A stretch of DNA of 64,000 nucleotides from NCBI GenBank assembly GCA_041484195.1, contig JBGPHC010000001.1, positions 1 through 64,000 on the forward strand, read 5' to 3'. Origin of the DNA: PSRI01 sp041484195. Its GTDB lineage: Bacteria > Bacteroidota > Bacteroidia > Chitinophagales > Chitinophagaceae. The position numbers and the translations under genes are program-made. Each line of letters starts with the position of its first letter. The stretch's first letter is position 1. The notes beneath the pieces were generated by a model. That model worked only from the letters and a program-made list of their open reading frames with translations, did not search any database and was not told the DNA's origin. Of the stretch, positions 45,861 through 54,062 are shown piece after piece.

Positions 45861-46860
45861 CAGTTTAAATAGGCTTTTGGCTTGGACGCATTCGTATTAG
45901 GATCACTGCTTTTCAAATTGCTGATCCCAGGATATCCTCCCGAGGTAAATGAATTGGTATTGCGCTGGCCAATCGTATATTTTCCTGTTGGATCCATTCC
46001 GGAAGAGGCACCCCCAAATGTGGCGACGAGACCGGTTACCATTTCTGAGGCAATACTATTGTTACTATTATTTTGCCCGACTGACTTGTAAAATCCATAC
46101 ATGGATATGCTTATCTTGTCGGTAGCCCTCACTTTCAACAGGATATTGGGACCAATGCGCCTTGCCGGGTCTGAATAGTTCAGTCGGGCTACTTTCTGGT
46201 TATTGCCATCAGCATCAAATCCTGAAGGCTTAGGCGCTTCTACACTTGAAAGGGGGTTGGGGCCATAATATAATTGTTCGGTCGTTCTGTTGGCGGTTTC
46301 CATGGTAGCTGCCGGATACTGGTCGGTTTGAGCCTCCTCGGTCAATACTATTCGCACATTTCCCAGATGGTCCTTGATGAAATAATCGTATTCAAATCTT
46401 GCGGGGTTGGCACCCTGAATTGGTATGAACCTGATCCTGCCCTCCTCCAGTGGTATGAATTGTAGAATATCTATATAATCCGGCTTATTGGGATCTGATG
46501 GAACGGTTGTGCGGCTTTCATATACCAGTCCACCCATATAATTCGTGGTAGTCGTAATCGTTTTGCCCGCGGTACTATTGTCAGTTGTTACTTTCTTCAA
46601 TTTGTTTCCGGCAGCGTCACAAGTGAAAACAATGCTTCCGTTTCCCGTTACCGTGATTTGCGTAGGCAGGTTCAGGTGATTGTACACAATGTTGGAGATG
46701 GCTTTATTATTATCTGCGGATAGATTTCCATTCCCATCGTAGGCATAATCCGTCGCGGTCTTGGTCGCGCTATTGTAGTGGAAGTCCCCGAGGGTGGTGC
46801 CTGGATCATAAGCCATTCACGATTGCTTATCCCAATACCCAATCTGAATTTACTGGTTGG

Positions 46861-47121
46861 GGCATGGGTCATAATAAAACGAATCCACACCATTTGATAA
46901 TAGTAGTTTAGCTTTATGATTAACCTGTAATGATTCCCTTTGATATTAAACACTACCCCGTTTTCACCCTGGATGCCAGCACCTGGATATTCTTCTATGA
47001 TTTCGCCTGGCCTTTTCCATTCACTCTGAATTGCCTCTTGAAACCATGCTTTTAACAGTTATTCGCAATCAGGATGTTCCTCCCAAAATTCGCGCAGTAT
47101 TTTCTTATCTATTACCCGCGA
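46861..47121 (-). pseudogene. higB: Decayed HigB-type toxin gene
   Basis: Read on the minus strand from 47118, the frame gives RVIDKKILREFWEEHPDCE, a stop (TAA at the place of a likely Gln codon), then LLKAWFQEAIQSEWKRPGEI, EEYPGAGIQGENGVVFNIKG, NHYRLIIKLNYYYQMVWIRF and IMTHA. This matches HigB family mRNA interferases along nearly the full length. The codon before RVI, where HigB has its ATG, is TCG. After THA the usual short C-terminus (like EYDKIDA) is replaced by unrelated sequence joining the RHS fragment. Lost start, internal stop and lost end make it a relic. No HigA antitoxin frame is seen. Confidence 0.8.
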
Positions 47122-47210
47122 CAGGAAAAGTTTAGAAACAAATATGAAAAAGTTCCCAAATTGGGAAATTCAGTTCAAATCTGCATTTTCAGGAAAATCG
47201 AATGGCCGTC

Positions 47211-47255
47211 TAACTTATGTTATATTGAAAACCGGAATAAATCAGTTTATTTTGA
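47211..47255 (+). promoter_or_regulatory. Promoter with palindromic operator before the LuxR-type regulator gene
   Basis: TAACTTATGTTATATTG (47211-47227), then exactly 20 bases and a -7-like box TATTTTGA (47248-47255), with the ATG at 47263. The operator core differs by one base from the site at 40143. It overlaps the region just upstream of the HigB relic. Confidence 0.65.
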
Positions 47256-47262
47256 CAAAACG

Positions 47263-47892
47263 ATGCCCATTACACTAACCATAGTGGAAGACCTGGATGA
47301 AGTGAGAGATGGCCTGAAGAATTTCCTGGCGTTGAGCCCTGATTTCAAAGTCCTGGACACTTTCAAATCGGCTGAAGAAGCCCTCGGCGCAATTCCCCGG
47401 CTGCAACCTGATATTGTTATCATGGATATCAATCTTCCGGGAATGAATGGGATTGAATGCATCGCTCATCTCAAAGAAAAATCCAGTCGCTCTCAATTCA
47501 TGATGTTCACTGTTTATGAAAATGATGAAAAAGTCTTCGAGGCCCTTAAGGCCGGCGCATCAGGCTACCTCTTAAAAAACACGGGGCTCATCCAAATCAT
47601 AGAGTCCCTCAAGGAACTCTACCAGGGTGGTTCCCCCATGAGCAGCAATATCGCGCGAAAACTGGTAAGCAGTTTTCAGCAGAAGGAAACTGTACCAACC
47701 AATAATCTGTCATTGTCATCCAGGGAAAATGAAATACTTCAATTCCTCGCCAGGGGACTGCTCTACAAAGAAATTGCGGATAAACTTGCCATCAGCACCG
47801 GCACCGTGCGACAACACATCCATAAAATATACGAGAAACTCCATGTTCAAAACCGCACCGAAGCGATCAATAAGGCGTTTGGCAAGCACTAA
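47263..47892 (+). CDS. LuxR/NarL-type DNA-binding response regulator
   Basis: A 209-residue regulator from the ATG at 47263 (MPITLTIVEDLDEVRDGLKN); the in-frame extension to 47074 covers the promoter and the HigB relic and is not coding. The receiver domain has acidic residues VEDLDE and the phospho-Asp in PDIVIMDINLPGMNGIE. The C-terminal LuxR helix-turn-helix is SSRENEILQFLARGLLYKEI followed by STGTVRQHIHKIYEKLHVQN. HisKA_3 kinases such as the one at 40306 use this regulator type. A near-identical operator before both genes suggests that they work together and autoregulate. Confidence 0.92.
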   Translation: MPITLTIVEDLDEVRDGLKNFLALSPDFKVLDTFKSAEEALGAIPRLQPDIVIMDINLPGMNGIECIAHLKEKSSRSQFMMFTVYENDEKVFEALKAGASGYLLKNTGLIQIIESLKELYQGGSPMSSNIARKLVSSFQQKETVPTNNLSLSSRENEILQFLARGLLYKEIADKLAISTGTVRQHIHKIYEKLHVQNRTEAINKAFGKH

Positions 47893-48009
47893 ACAAATAT
47901 TCATTCTCCGGGAGTATTGCTCAAAGCCAACCATCACAAAAAATTTTCTCAACTTTCCCCCGGCGTGATTCAGGAAATATTCTCCCGCAATGAATTTTTA
48001 GGTTCCTTC

Positions 48010-48075
48010 TAACTTTAGTTATTCCATTATCAACTTTTGTTCTATTGCAAGAAGGATCCAAAATCCATAAGTTCG
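48010..48075 (+). promoter_or_regulatory. Promoter with two operator copies before secreted protein A
   Basis: An upstream copy TAACTTTAGTTA (48010-48021) and a second copy CAACTTTTGTTCTATTG (48031-48047), then 20 bases and a -7-like box TAAGTTCG (48068-48075). The ATG chosen for the gene is at 48091. Confidence 0.6.
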
Positions 48076-48090
48076 AATAAATTTTATGGT

Positions 48091-48753
48091 ATGAATTCGA
48101 AATGTCTTGTACTAATTGCGCTTGTGTGTACCTGTGGGATTCATTCAAAGCTCCTTGCTCAGACTACGGCTTTGTCGGATAGCACAAAGCTTCAGGCGAG
48201 TAGCAAAACCACTCCTCCCAAAAAACAAATTCCCCCACCCAGACCTAAGCTCATTTTGCCGGTTCCTGAATTCATCAATCAGCCATACTATTATGATATT
48301 GATGCCAACAGGCTCATCAAACTGGAAAATACCACTGCCAGGATGAATTCAAAAAAGAAGACCCTGGGCCTGGGAGGCGCCAAACAATTTTTTACTATGG
48401 AAGGTGGGTCGTCCAAAATCAGGTTCAATTCCTCAAAAAATATTGAATTCATACTAAAAACCAATGGTGATGAAATTGATCTGACTTCCTTTATCAAATT
48501 GTATAAATTTTCTGTTAATGGCGAAAAACGGGAAGTGGTAATCAGCTCAAATGGAGGAATACTCAATTCCAAGGCAGATGAAAAAAGCAATTCCGTAGGC
48601 CTGAGCGTCAAGAAAATTGGGCCAGTCAATTATATGATCATGTTTTCGAATCCGCTGGAAGCGGGGGAATATGGATTTGTCTGGGTAAATAATATGTCTC
48701 TACAGGAATTTACGGTTTTTGCCTTTGCCGTGGATTGGAAGAAAAGCGATTGA
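48091..48753 (+). CDS. Secreted protein A, paralogue of the protein at 50052
   Basis: A 220-residue exported protein from 48091, chosen for its signal peptide (MNSKCLVLIALVCTCGIHSK, cleavage near LLAQ) and promoter spacing. The mature part begins with a Pro/Lys-rich linker, then a domain with PVPEFINQPYYYDIDANRLI, KLENTTARMNSKKK, a Gly-rich turn, MEGGSSKIRFN and a C-terminal LEAGEYGFVW ... FAFAVD. The same order of motifs occurs in the gene at 50052, so the two are diverged duplicates. I do not recognise a named family. An operator motif lies just upstream, linking it to the two-component regulon. Confidence 0.75.
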   Translation: MNSKCLVLIALVCTCGIHSKLLAQTTALSDSTKLQASSKTTPPKKQIPPPRPKLILPVPEFINQPYYYDIDANRLIKLENTTARMNSKKKTLGLGGAKQFFTMEGGSSKIRFNSSKNIEFILKTNGDEIDLTSFIKLYKFSVNGEKREVVISSNGGILNSKADEKSNSVGLSVKKIGPVNYMIMFSNPLEAGEYGFVWVNNMSLQEFTVFAFAVDWKKSD

Positions 48754-48908
48754 TCCAATTCAGTCATAGAAATATTTGATGGTCTGAACCAGGCACTCAA
48801 TGAAATCCAGTGCCCTTCGAGATTTGCTACCCTCATAGTGGTATTTCAAAACAGGATTTTAGTGTGTATTTTCATTTTCATTCAACCTTGATATATTAAA
48901 ACTCGATT

Positions 48909-49595
48909 ATGAAAAAGATAGTATTCCTCCTGGCTGCTTTCGCCTTGTTCCTTTCAACTGTGGCCCAGCAAACCACACCTTCCAATGAACAACAAACCAA
49001 GAAAGAAAAAAAACCCCAAAAACAACAGATTGGCCTGGGCATAAAAACGGGAATAAATTTCTCCAATATTACCAATGCAAGCCAGATCAGCGCAAAGAGT
49101 TCAACGGGATTCATGGTTGGCGCATTCTTTGCCCCCCCTTCGAAAGGCATACTGGGTTACCGGACCGAATTCATCTTTTCGAGACAAGGGTATGATTACA
49201 GCACCAACAGTACCACCGGCTCAGTTAAACTCAACTATCTCCTGCTGCCACAGCTCATGACAATCAATATTAGCAGATTTTTCGAAATTGATTTCGGCTT
49301 TCAAATGGCCTTCCTCTTGAGTGGTAAGGCCGACAGTTCTCAGCCATCTTCCGGGAATCCTTATGGCAAGATGCTGGACTATTATAACAAATTCCAATAT
49401 GGTTTTGCGGGAGGCGTTCAGATCAATCCGGTCAGGATATTCTATATTGGAGCCCGCTATAATATCAGCCTGAACAGCATGTACAAAGATCAATCTGGTG
49501 GAACCGGCATGCCAATACCTGGTTTTATTCCCGATGTCAGCGGCATAGATATTAAAAACAATGTCTTGCAGGTGTATGCCGGTTTCAAGTTTTGA
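48909..49595 (+). CDS. Outer-membrane beta-barrel protein (PorT-like)
   Basis: A 228-residue protein with a signal peptide (MKKIVFLLAAFALFLSTVAQ), a short Gln/Lys-rich linker and a small beta-barrel pattern: alternating strands beginning IGLGIKTGINFSNITNA, then GFMVGAFFA, LGYRTEFIFSRQGYDY, LNYLLLPQLMTINI and ending NNVLQVYAGFKF with a C-terminal Phe. This matches the OMP_b-brl_2/PorT-like family common in Bacteroidota. It lies between the two paralogous secreted proteins; no copy of the operator motif was seen directly upstream. Confidence 0.82.
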   Translation: MKKIVFLLAAFALFLSTVAQQTTPSNEQQTKKEKKPQKQQIGLGIKTGINFSNITNASQISAKSSTGFMVGAFFAPPSKGILGYRTEFIFSRQGYDYSTNSTTGSVKLNYLLLPQLMTINISRFFEIDFGFQMAFLLSGKADSSQPSSGNPYGKMLDYYNKFQYGFAGGVQINPVRIFYIGARYNISLNSMYKDQSGGTGMPIPGFIPDVSGIDIKNNVLQVYAGFKF

Positions 49596-49777
49596 AGATG
49601 AAAATCTAAAACCAGCGCCCGCCTCTGTCCACCTCCAATCAAGGCAAAAAAAATCCTGGCAGAAATATCATAACCGATTCCTGCTCGAATCAATTTAATG
49701 TGGGGAAGGGCATGGTCTTGCATGATGGCCCCTGCCCCAACACAAATACAGCAGTACTTTATTGTCATCGGGTCTCC

Positions 49778-49822
49778 TAACTTTTGTTCTATTGACTGGC
49801 GCTCATATAAAAAGTAGTTTTC
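49778..49822 (+). promoter_or_regulatory. Promoter with operator before the microprotein and secreted protein B
   Basis: TAACTTTTGTTCTATTG (49778-49794), 20 bases, then a -7-like box TAGTTTTC (49815-49822). The first ATG follows at 49838, the same 44-base distance from TATTG as at the 48091 gene. Confidence 0.6.
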
Positions 49823-49837
49823 GTGTAGGGTTGAAAA

Positions 49838-49984
49838 ATGCGGCTTCAAAAAATTATGAGTCCGCCGGGTACATTAATGGGATTCATTAAAAAAATAACT
49901 CTTGCAGTTTTTCTTTTGCTGACTATCTATGGATATGAAGTTTACAGGATTGTGGTCGCACCCTCGGAAGAAGCTGAAAGGTGA
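49838..49984 (+). CDS. Single-span membrane microprotein
   Basis: A 48-codon frame below usual gene-calling length. It starts MRLQKIMSPPGTLMGFIKK, has one strong hydrophobic segment (ITLAVFLLLTIYGYEVYRIV) and ends with the acidic tail APSEEAER. Internal ATG codons at 49856 and 49877 are alternative starts. Support comes from position: the regulated promoter at 49778 has the same geometry to this ATG as its sister promoter has to the 48091 gene, and the 50052 gene follows 67 bases after its stop. Function unknown; a small membrane subunit or leader is possible. Confidence 0.5.
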   Translation: MRLQKIMSPPGTLMGFIKKITLAVFLLLTIYGYEVYRIVVAPSEEAER

Positions 49985-50051
49985 CTATTTGAATAGCAAT
50001 GCGCAAACCGGCGGCCTGTGCTTATAATTAGGTAAATCAAAAACAATCGCA

Positions 50052-50702
50052 ATGAAAGAAAATTTAATAGTGACATTCTTATTTTGCGGCATCTCAATGG
50101 TGATTCATGGACAGGCCGCCAACCTGAATTATCCTGAACCGGAATTTAAGAATGAGGTTTATTTCCTGGATAAGGGCAATAATAAATTAATAAGGCTGGA
50201 AAAGGGAACTTCCAAAATGGAAACCAAGACCAAAATGGGAGGCATGGGGGGTTCGGAAAGTGGTTATGATTTGGAAGGTTCGAAGTCAGGCGTAAGGGTT
50301 AATGAAGCCAATAATATTTCATTTGTTTTCTCCACGGGAGCTTCACCATCTGGTGCAAATCAGCGATCCGACTCTATAATGCGAGCAAACGGAGTCGATC
50401 CTTCCATGATGAGCGAAATGCGCTCCATGACGGATCCTACCAATATGATCACCTTATACAAAGTGAATGTTGAAAAGGGAGTAAGAAAAGTCCTTTTGCA
50501 GAAGAGCGGGGGTGCTTTGCCTTTCAGTAACCATAAGTCCACTTCGAGCGATAAATATAGCATCAGCATGAAAAGAATAAGAGAGGGTTATTGGGAGTTG
50601 GTGGTTGACAAACACCTGCCCAAGGGGGAATACGCATTTACACTGATGGGATTGGGAGGCACGGGTGGAGACGCAACCTTGTTTTCTTTTGGAATTGACT
50701 AG
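50052..50702 (+). CDS. Secreted protein B, paralogue of the protein at 48091
   Basis: A 216-residue exported protein with a signal peptide (MKENLIVTFLFCGISMVIHG, cleavage near QAA). The domain repeats the layout of the 48091 protein: YPEPEFKNEVYFLDKGNNKL, IRLEKGTSKMETKTK, GGMGGSESGYDLEGSKSGVR, then ITLYKVNVEKGVRKVLLQ, LPKGEYAFTLMG and an ending FSFGID. An insert rich in Ser, Met and Asp (about 98-128) is absent from the paralogue. Function unknown. It is probably transcribed from the regulated promoter at 49778 together with the microprotein. Confidence 0.78.
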   Translation: MKENLIVTFLFCGISMVIHGQAANLNYPEPEFKNEVYFLDKGNNKLIRLEKGTSKMETKTKMGGMGGSESGYDLEGSKSGVRVNEANNISFVFSTGASPSGANQRSDSIMRANGVDPSMMSEMRSMTDPTNMITLYKVNVEKGVRKVLLQKSGGALPFSNHKSTSSDKYSISMKRIREGYWELVVDKHLPKGEYAFTLMGLGGTGGDATLFSFGID

Positions 50703-51041
50703 AGAACTGCGCTTGAAATAGAAATCACCTCTATGCCAAATTGGGCAGTTACGGAAATACCCGCAAAATATTTTAGCATATTCGGAAATCTATAGCGCCA
50801 ATAGTCATCTCATATAGCAATACTCCTATCAGCCAGCGCCATCTTACCCGTTGACATCCTTGGTGTTTTTTGATGGGATCTAATTGACAATTGATAATTC
50901 AATTGAGTCATTATTGTCAGGGATAAGAGTCTGAGCAATTTATGAAACTGAGTCCCGTTGAAATATCTGCCGGGGCTCTTAAACCTTTCAATGCCCTCCA
51001 TGTCTGATTCCTTATTAATTCATTATGTAAATCCCATCAAT
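50703..51041. other. Intergenic region with an inverted repeat
   Basis: No gene. A 7-bp inverted repeat TGACAAT/ATTGTCA (50885-50891 and 50913-50919) encloses a second AATTCAATTG-type near-palindrome and could be an operator for the gene at 51042. Nothing else stands out. Confidence 0.35.
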
Positions 51042-51368
51042 ATGAAAAAGTTCATTTCAATTTCTGTCTTATCTATGGCATTCATCTGTATCGCAGCCAG
51101 CGGTTTTTCCCAAACCAAGACCCCCGGGGTTACCAAGCGGCAGGTAAACCAACAGGAAAGGATAGCCGGGGGAGTTAAGAAAGGAGAATTGACGCCGAAA
51201 GAAACCCGGCACCTGGAAGCCCGGGAAGCCAAAATTCGACATGATAAGAAAGTGGCGAAATCAGATGGAAAAGTAACGAAGAAAGAGAGAGCGAAATTAA
51301 ACAGGGAGGAAAACAGGTCCAGCAGAGCCATCTATCGTCAAAAGCACGATGCTCAGAAGAGAGGTTGA
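51042..51368 (+). CDS. Small secreted basic protein with two internal repeats
   Basis: A 108-residue protein from the ATG at 51042, chosen because it gives a signal peptide (MKKFISISVLSMAFICIAAS, cleavage near FSQ). The mature part is highly charged and has two similar helical units: QQERIAGGVKKGELTPKETR and DKKVAKSDGKVTKKERAKLN, with Asp/Lys/Gly turns, ending RSSRAIYRQKHDAQKRG. This pattern (GELT..E, DG.VT..ER, IY..KH) occurs in a widespread family of unknown periplasmic function. A terminator follows. Confidence 0.78.
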   Translation: MKKFISISVLSMAFICIAASGFSQTKTPGVTKRQVNQQERIAGGVKKGELTPKETRHLEAREAKIRHDKKVAKSDGKVTKKERAKLNREENRSSRAIYRQKHDAQKRG

Positions 51369-51395
51369 TTATCTATTCGCCGGAATTTTTCATGC

Positions 51396-51424
51396 CCCGT
51401 CCATGCCAACTGGCGGGTTTTTTT
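51396..51424 (+). terminator. Rho-independent terminator
   Basis: Stem CCCGTC/GGCGGG (six pairs, one G-T) with a 10-base loop followed by seven T. It ends the 51042 gene and overlaps the 3' end of the convergent scpA gene. Confidence 0.7.
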
Positions 51425-52211
51425 ATTCTTTGGGTTCGGCCTGGAATTCGGAACTTTCCTGTTCCCAATTTTCATTCCATTCAACCAAAAAATTATTTCG
51501 TCCTTCGCCGGTAAGGATCGTCATATATTTTTGCTGCACTAATTCGAGCATGGAAAGAAATAAGAAAATGGCATGTATCCTGTTTTCACAGAGTTCAAAT
51601 ATCTTTTCAATGGATAGAGTCCTTTCTCTTTTCACCAGGTCCAGCATATAGGTCCTGCTGTCTTCCATTGTATAATTGTAGTTATAAACCACATGCTGGG
51701 GCCGATGGTTCCTGTCGTATAGCTTTTGCATGGACCGTTCAAAGGCCTTCATCAGCTTGAACATGGTGACCGTCTGAATCTCCGTGCCTTCGCCTGCATC
51801 TTCACCAATCCGTGAAAGTTCTTTCTGGATATTGCCTCTTTTAATCATGAGCATGCGGGTAGCTTCCATTTCGGCCATTTTCGCAGAAGCTTCTTTGAAA
51901 CGCTTATACTCAAGAATCTTGTCAATCAATTCCTGGCGTGGGTCAATTTCATTACCGGCTTCATCGAGTTCTTTGCGCGGCAGTAACATGCGTGCCTTGA
52001 TGCGCATCAGGGTGGAAATAAATAGTATGAACTCACTGCTAAGTTCAATATTCAATTCATCGGCCTTATGAATAAAATCCAAAAAGTCATTGATGATTCT
52101 TGTGATCTGGATATCATAAATATCCAGTTCGTCGCGCTCTATAAAAAAAAGCAGGAGGTCAAATGGGCCTTCGAACTGAGAGGTCTTTATTTGGTAAGAT
52201 TCCGTATTCAC
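51423..52211 (-). CDS. scpA: Segregation and condensation protein A
   Basis: ScpA is the kleisin that bridges SMC heads in chromosome condensation. The 262-residue protein has the family N-terminus SQFEGPFDLLLFFIERDELD, followed by IQITRIINDFLDFI and ISTLMRIKARMLLP, a charged middle, and the C-terminal winged-helix part that binds the SMC head. scpB and smc are not in the window. Confidence 0.93.
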   Translation of the reverse strand: MNTESYQIKTSQFEGPFDLLLFFIERDELDIYDIQITRIINDFLDFIHKADELNIELSSEFILFISTLMRIKARMLLPRKELDEAGNEIDPRQELIDKILEYKRFKEASAKMAEMEATRMLMIKRGNIQKELSRIGEDAGEGTEIQTVTMFKLMKAFERSMQKLYDRNHRPQHVVYNYNYTMEDSRTYMLDLVKRERTLSIEKIFELCENRIHAIFLFLSMLELVQQKYMTILTGEGRNNFLVEWNENWEQESSEFQAEPKE

Positions 52212-52290
52212 AAATCCGCGATTTTAGGATAGAAGGGCCGGGAATGTTGAACGATCCGGCACCTGGGCAAATGTATTGAAATCTGTTGAT

Positions 52291-53238
52291 TCAATTCTTA
52301 AAACTATAGGCCAGTCCAATGCCCATGAATTCCTTGATTTGCAATTTGGGTCCGCCGGGAGTTCCGTCGGATTTTACTGTCTTGGCGTCATCGTCATAAA
52401 TCAGGTCAACATTAAAATTAATCGCAATCACTTTGGTGACTTTCACCAGGAGTATATTAGTCATATACAAGTCAATATTAGCCGGTTTATGCCTGTAATT
52501 TGAAAACAGGTCAAGGCGACCCTGGTAGGAGGCCGATTCGCTGATCTTCTTTTTATAATTCACCGAGGCAAAAGCACCAATTTCCAGTTTTGCTTTCTTG
52601 CCAGGATCAACGCCGTATGCCCCCGCAGCGGAGAGAGAATCATTATTCACAATGGTCCACCGTGCCGTGATGGGTGAAAGGAAAATCGAGAAATTGTCAC
52701 TGGGTTGATAACTGATGCCTGGCGATACCAAAATATAGGCCGGAGCCATAAAATCCGAGGTCAGTACCTTGGAATTATTATCCGGGTAAGAAAAACCTTT
52801 TGCAAACTGTGATCTGAAATTAAACAACCCTGTAACATACCAGTTTTTCGGACTAATCCTGTATCCGTATTTGGAAAGAAAATCTATCCGGTCGTTGGCC
52901 TTTCGGTTACCGAGACTTGTGGTGCTTACGATACCATAAGCGAGATCGAGTGTATTGTCCCAGGAATGTTTGCCCTTGGTATAATAAGCATACAGGCTCA
53001 CCAAGCTGTTCAACGACAATGAGGATTTGTCGCCTCCCGCTGCCCAATTACTCAAAGCAGTCTGATTCAAATTGGCGTTGACCAATCCTCCCAGTTTCCA
53101 TAGTTTGGGAATTGTATCATTGGGATCTTTTTTGATTTCTTTGCCAGCGGCTTCTTTTAGTTCTTTCACTGTTGGGTCTTGCGCAAAAGCATATCCGGCA
53201 GCAGCGACCATCAGCATGGTTACCAGAGTCTTTTTCAT
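52291..53238 (-). CDS. DUF3078 outer-membrane protein
   Basis: A 315-residue protein with a signal peptide (MKKTLVTMLMVAAAGYAFAQ) and a DUF3078 beta-barrel-like domain: WKLGGLVNANLNQTALSNWA, GGDKSSLSLNSLVSLYAYY, KHSWDNTLDLAYGIV and a C-terminal strand ending GIGLAYSFKN. The family is widespread in Bacteroidota and of unknown function. It is upstream of scpA on the same strand with an 80-base gap. Confidence 0.85.
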   Translation of the reverse strand: MKKTLVTMLMVAAAGYAFAQDPTVKELKEAAGKEIKKDPNDTIPKLWKLGGLVNANLNQTALSNWAAGGDKSSLSLNSLVSLYAYYTKGKHSWDNTLDLAYGIVSTTSLGNRKANDRIDFLSKYGYRISPKNWYVTGLFNFRSQFAKGFSYPDNNSKVLTSDFMAPAYILVSPGISYQPSDNFSIFLSPITARWTIVNNDSLSAAGAYGVDPGKKAKLEIGAFASVNYKKKISESASYQGRLDLFSNYRHKPANIDLYMTNILLVKVTKVIAINFNVDLIYDDDAKTVKSDGTPGGPKLQIKEFMGIGLAYSFKN

Positions 53239-53353
53239 TGCAGGTTTTTTTGCAAATTTAAAAATAATATGCCTCCCTGTTGTCGCAGTCAGTCAACAAA
53301 GCAGTACATGAATATGAATAGATAAGATTAAATCGCAGGCAGATCCGGGAAAA

Positions 53354-53722
53354 TTATTTTTTCAATTCATCCCTGATCTCCATAAGCAATTTATCGGTTG
53401 AAGAGGGTCCGGCCGGCACCGCAGCTTTCTTTTTGAGGGCTTTATTCAAACCCTTTATAATGATGAACAAGACAAGCGCAATGACGGCAAATTTAATAAT
53501 GGCGGACAGGAATTTGCCATATTTCACCGAACCCCACATCAGTTTGTCCAAATCTTCTGCGTGTGCAGCCTTCAAAGCCGGGGTCAATAATAGTGGAGTA
53601 ATTACATCATCAACCAGGGAGGAAATAATTGCACCAAATGCTGCTCCAATGATCACTGCAACAGCCAGGTCAACTATATTACCTTTCATGGCGAAGTCTC
53701 TGAAATCTTTCATGAATCCCAT
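53354..53722 (-). CDS. mscL: Large-conductance mechanosensitive channel
   Basis: MscL opens under membrane tension to release solutes in hypo-osmotic shock. From the ATG at 53722 (MGFMKDFRDFAMKGNIVDLA) the protein has 122 residues, close to the usual length, with the pore helix VAVIIGAAFGAIISSLVDDV and a second membrane helix FAVIALVLFIIIKGLNKAL, then a basic tail. The longer open frame to 53767 adds an unlikely extension. Confidence 0.93.
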   Translation of the reverse strand: MGFMKDFRDFAMKGNIVDLAVAVIIGAAFGAIISSLVDDVITPLLLTPALKAAHAEDLDKLMWGSVKYGKFLSAIIKFAVIALVLFIIIKGLNKALKKKAAVPAGPSSTDKLLMEIRDELKK

Positions 53723-54062
53723 GTCGAATTGATTTTGGTTATTAAATAAGATTACACCTATTTGCAAATTAGATCATTTTTGACAGGCTGAATAGTTGTT
53801 CCGGGTCCTCTTGAGTTAAATGCGATAATTCACATGGCCAATTATTCCAGGCCGCTGTCAGGCAGGCTCCGTTTCATACGGAGAATGCTGAATAGGTTTT
53901 TGATTGTGGATACGATTATATGACTAGGGTAGGACTTGCCGGAACTCCCGGCTCACCAATCTCATGCGATTCAACACGAATGAAAGCGCCTGTCTCCAAT
54001 TCACTCTTGGGATTGGTAAAGTGTCAATGGGTGTAAAATTATCCTTATTAAGAATAAGCTGT

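Larger units (their letters stand above)
45614..46816 (-). pseudogene. RHS-family protein fragment, N-terminally truncated
   Basis: A 400-codon frame with YD-repeat features: DYAYDGNGNLSADNNKAISN, IVYNHLNLPTQITVTG, FEYDYFIKDHLGNVRIVLT. A full-size Bacteroidota RHS protein would have many hundreds of residues before this point; here they are absent, and the DNA upstream encodes a HigB relic. At 46817-46819 the frame is closed by TGA directly before ATG. Near its end the frame runs into a 29-bp insertion and stops after [15 protein letters not shown]; removing those bases restores [13 protein letters not shown] and fuses it to the frame ending at 44613. A second, 30-bp insertion earlier (45831-45860) is in frame. 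Confidence 0.8.

Noticed and set aside
47074..47262. N-terminal extension of the LuxR-type regulator to 47074
   Set aside because: The region contains the HigB relic, the operator and the -7 box; the receiver domain starts normally at 47263.
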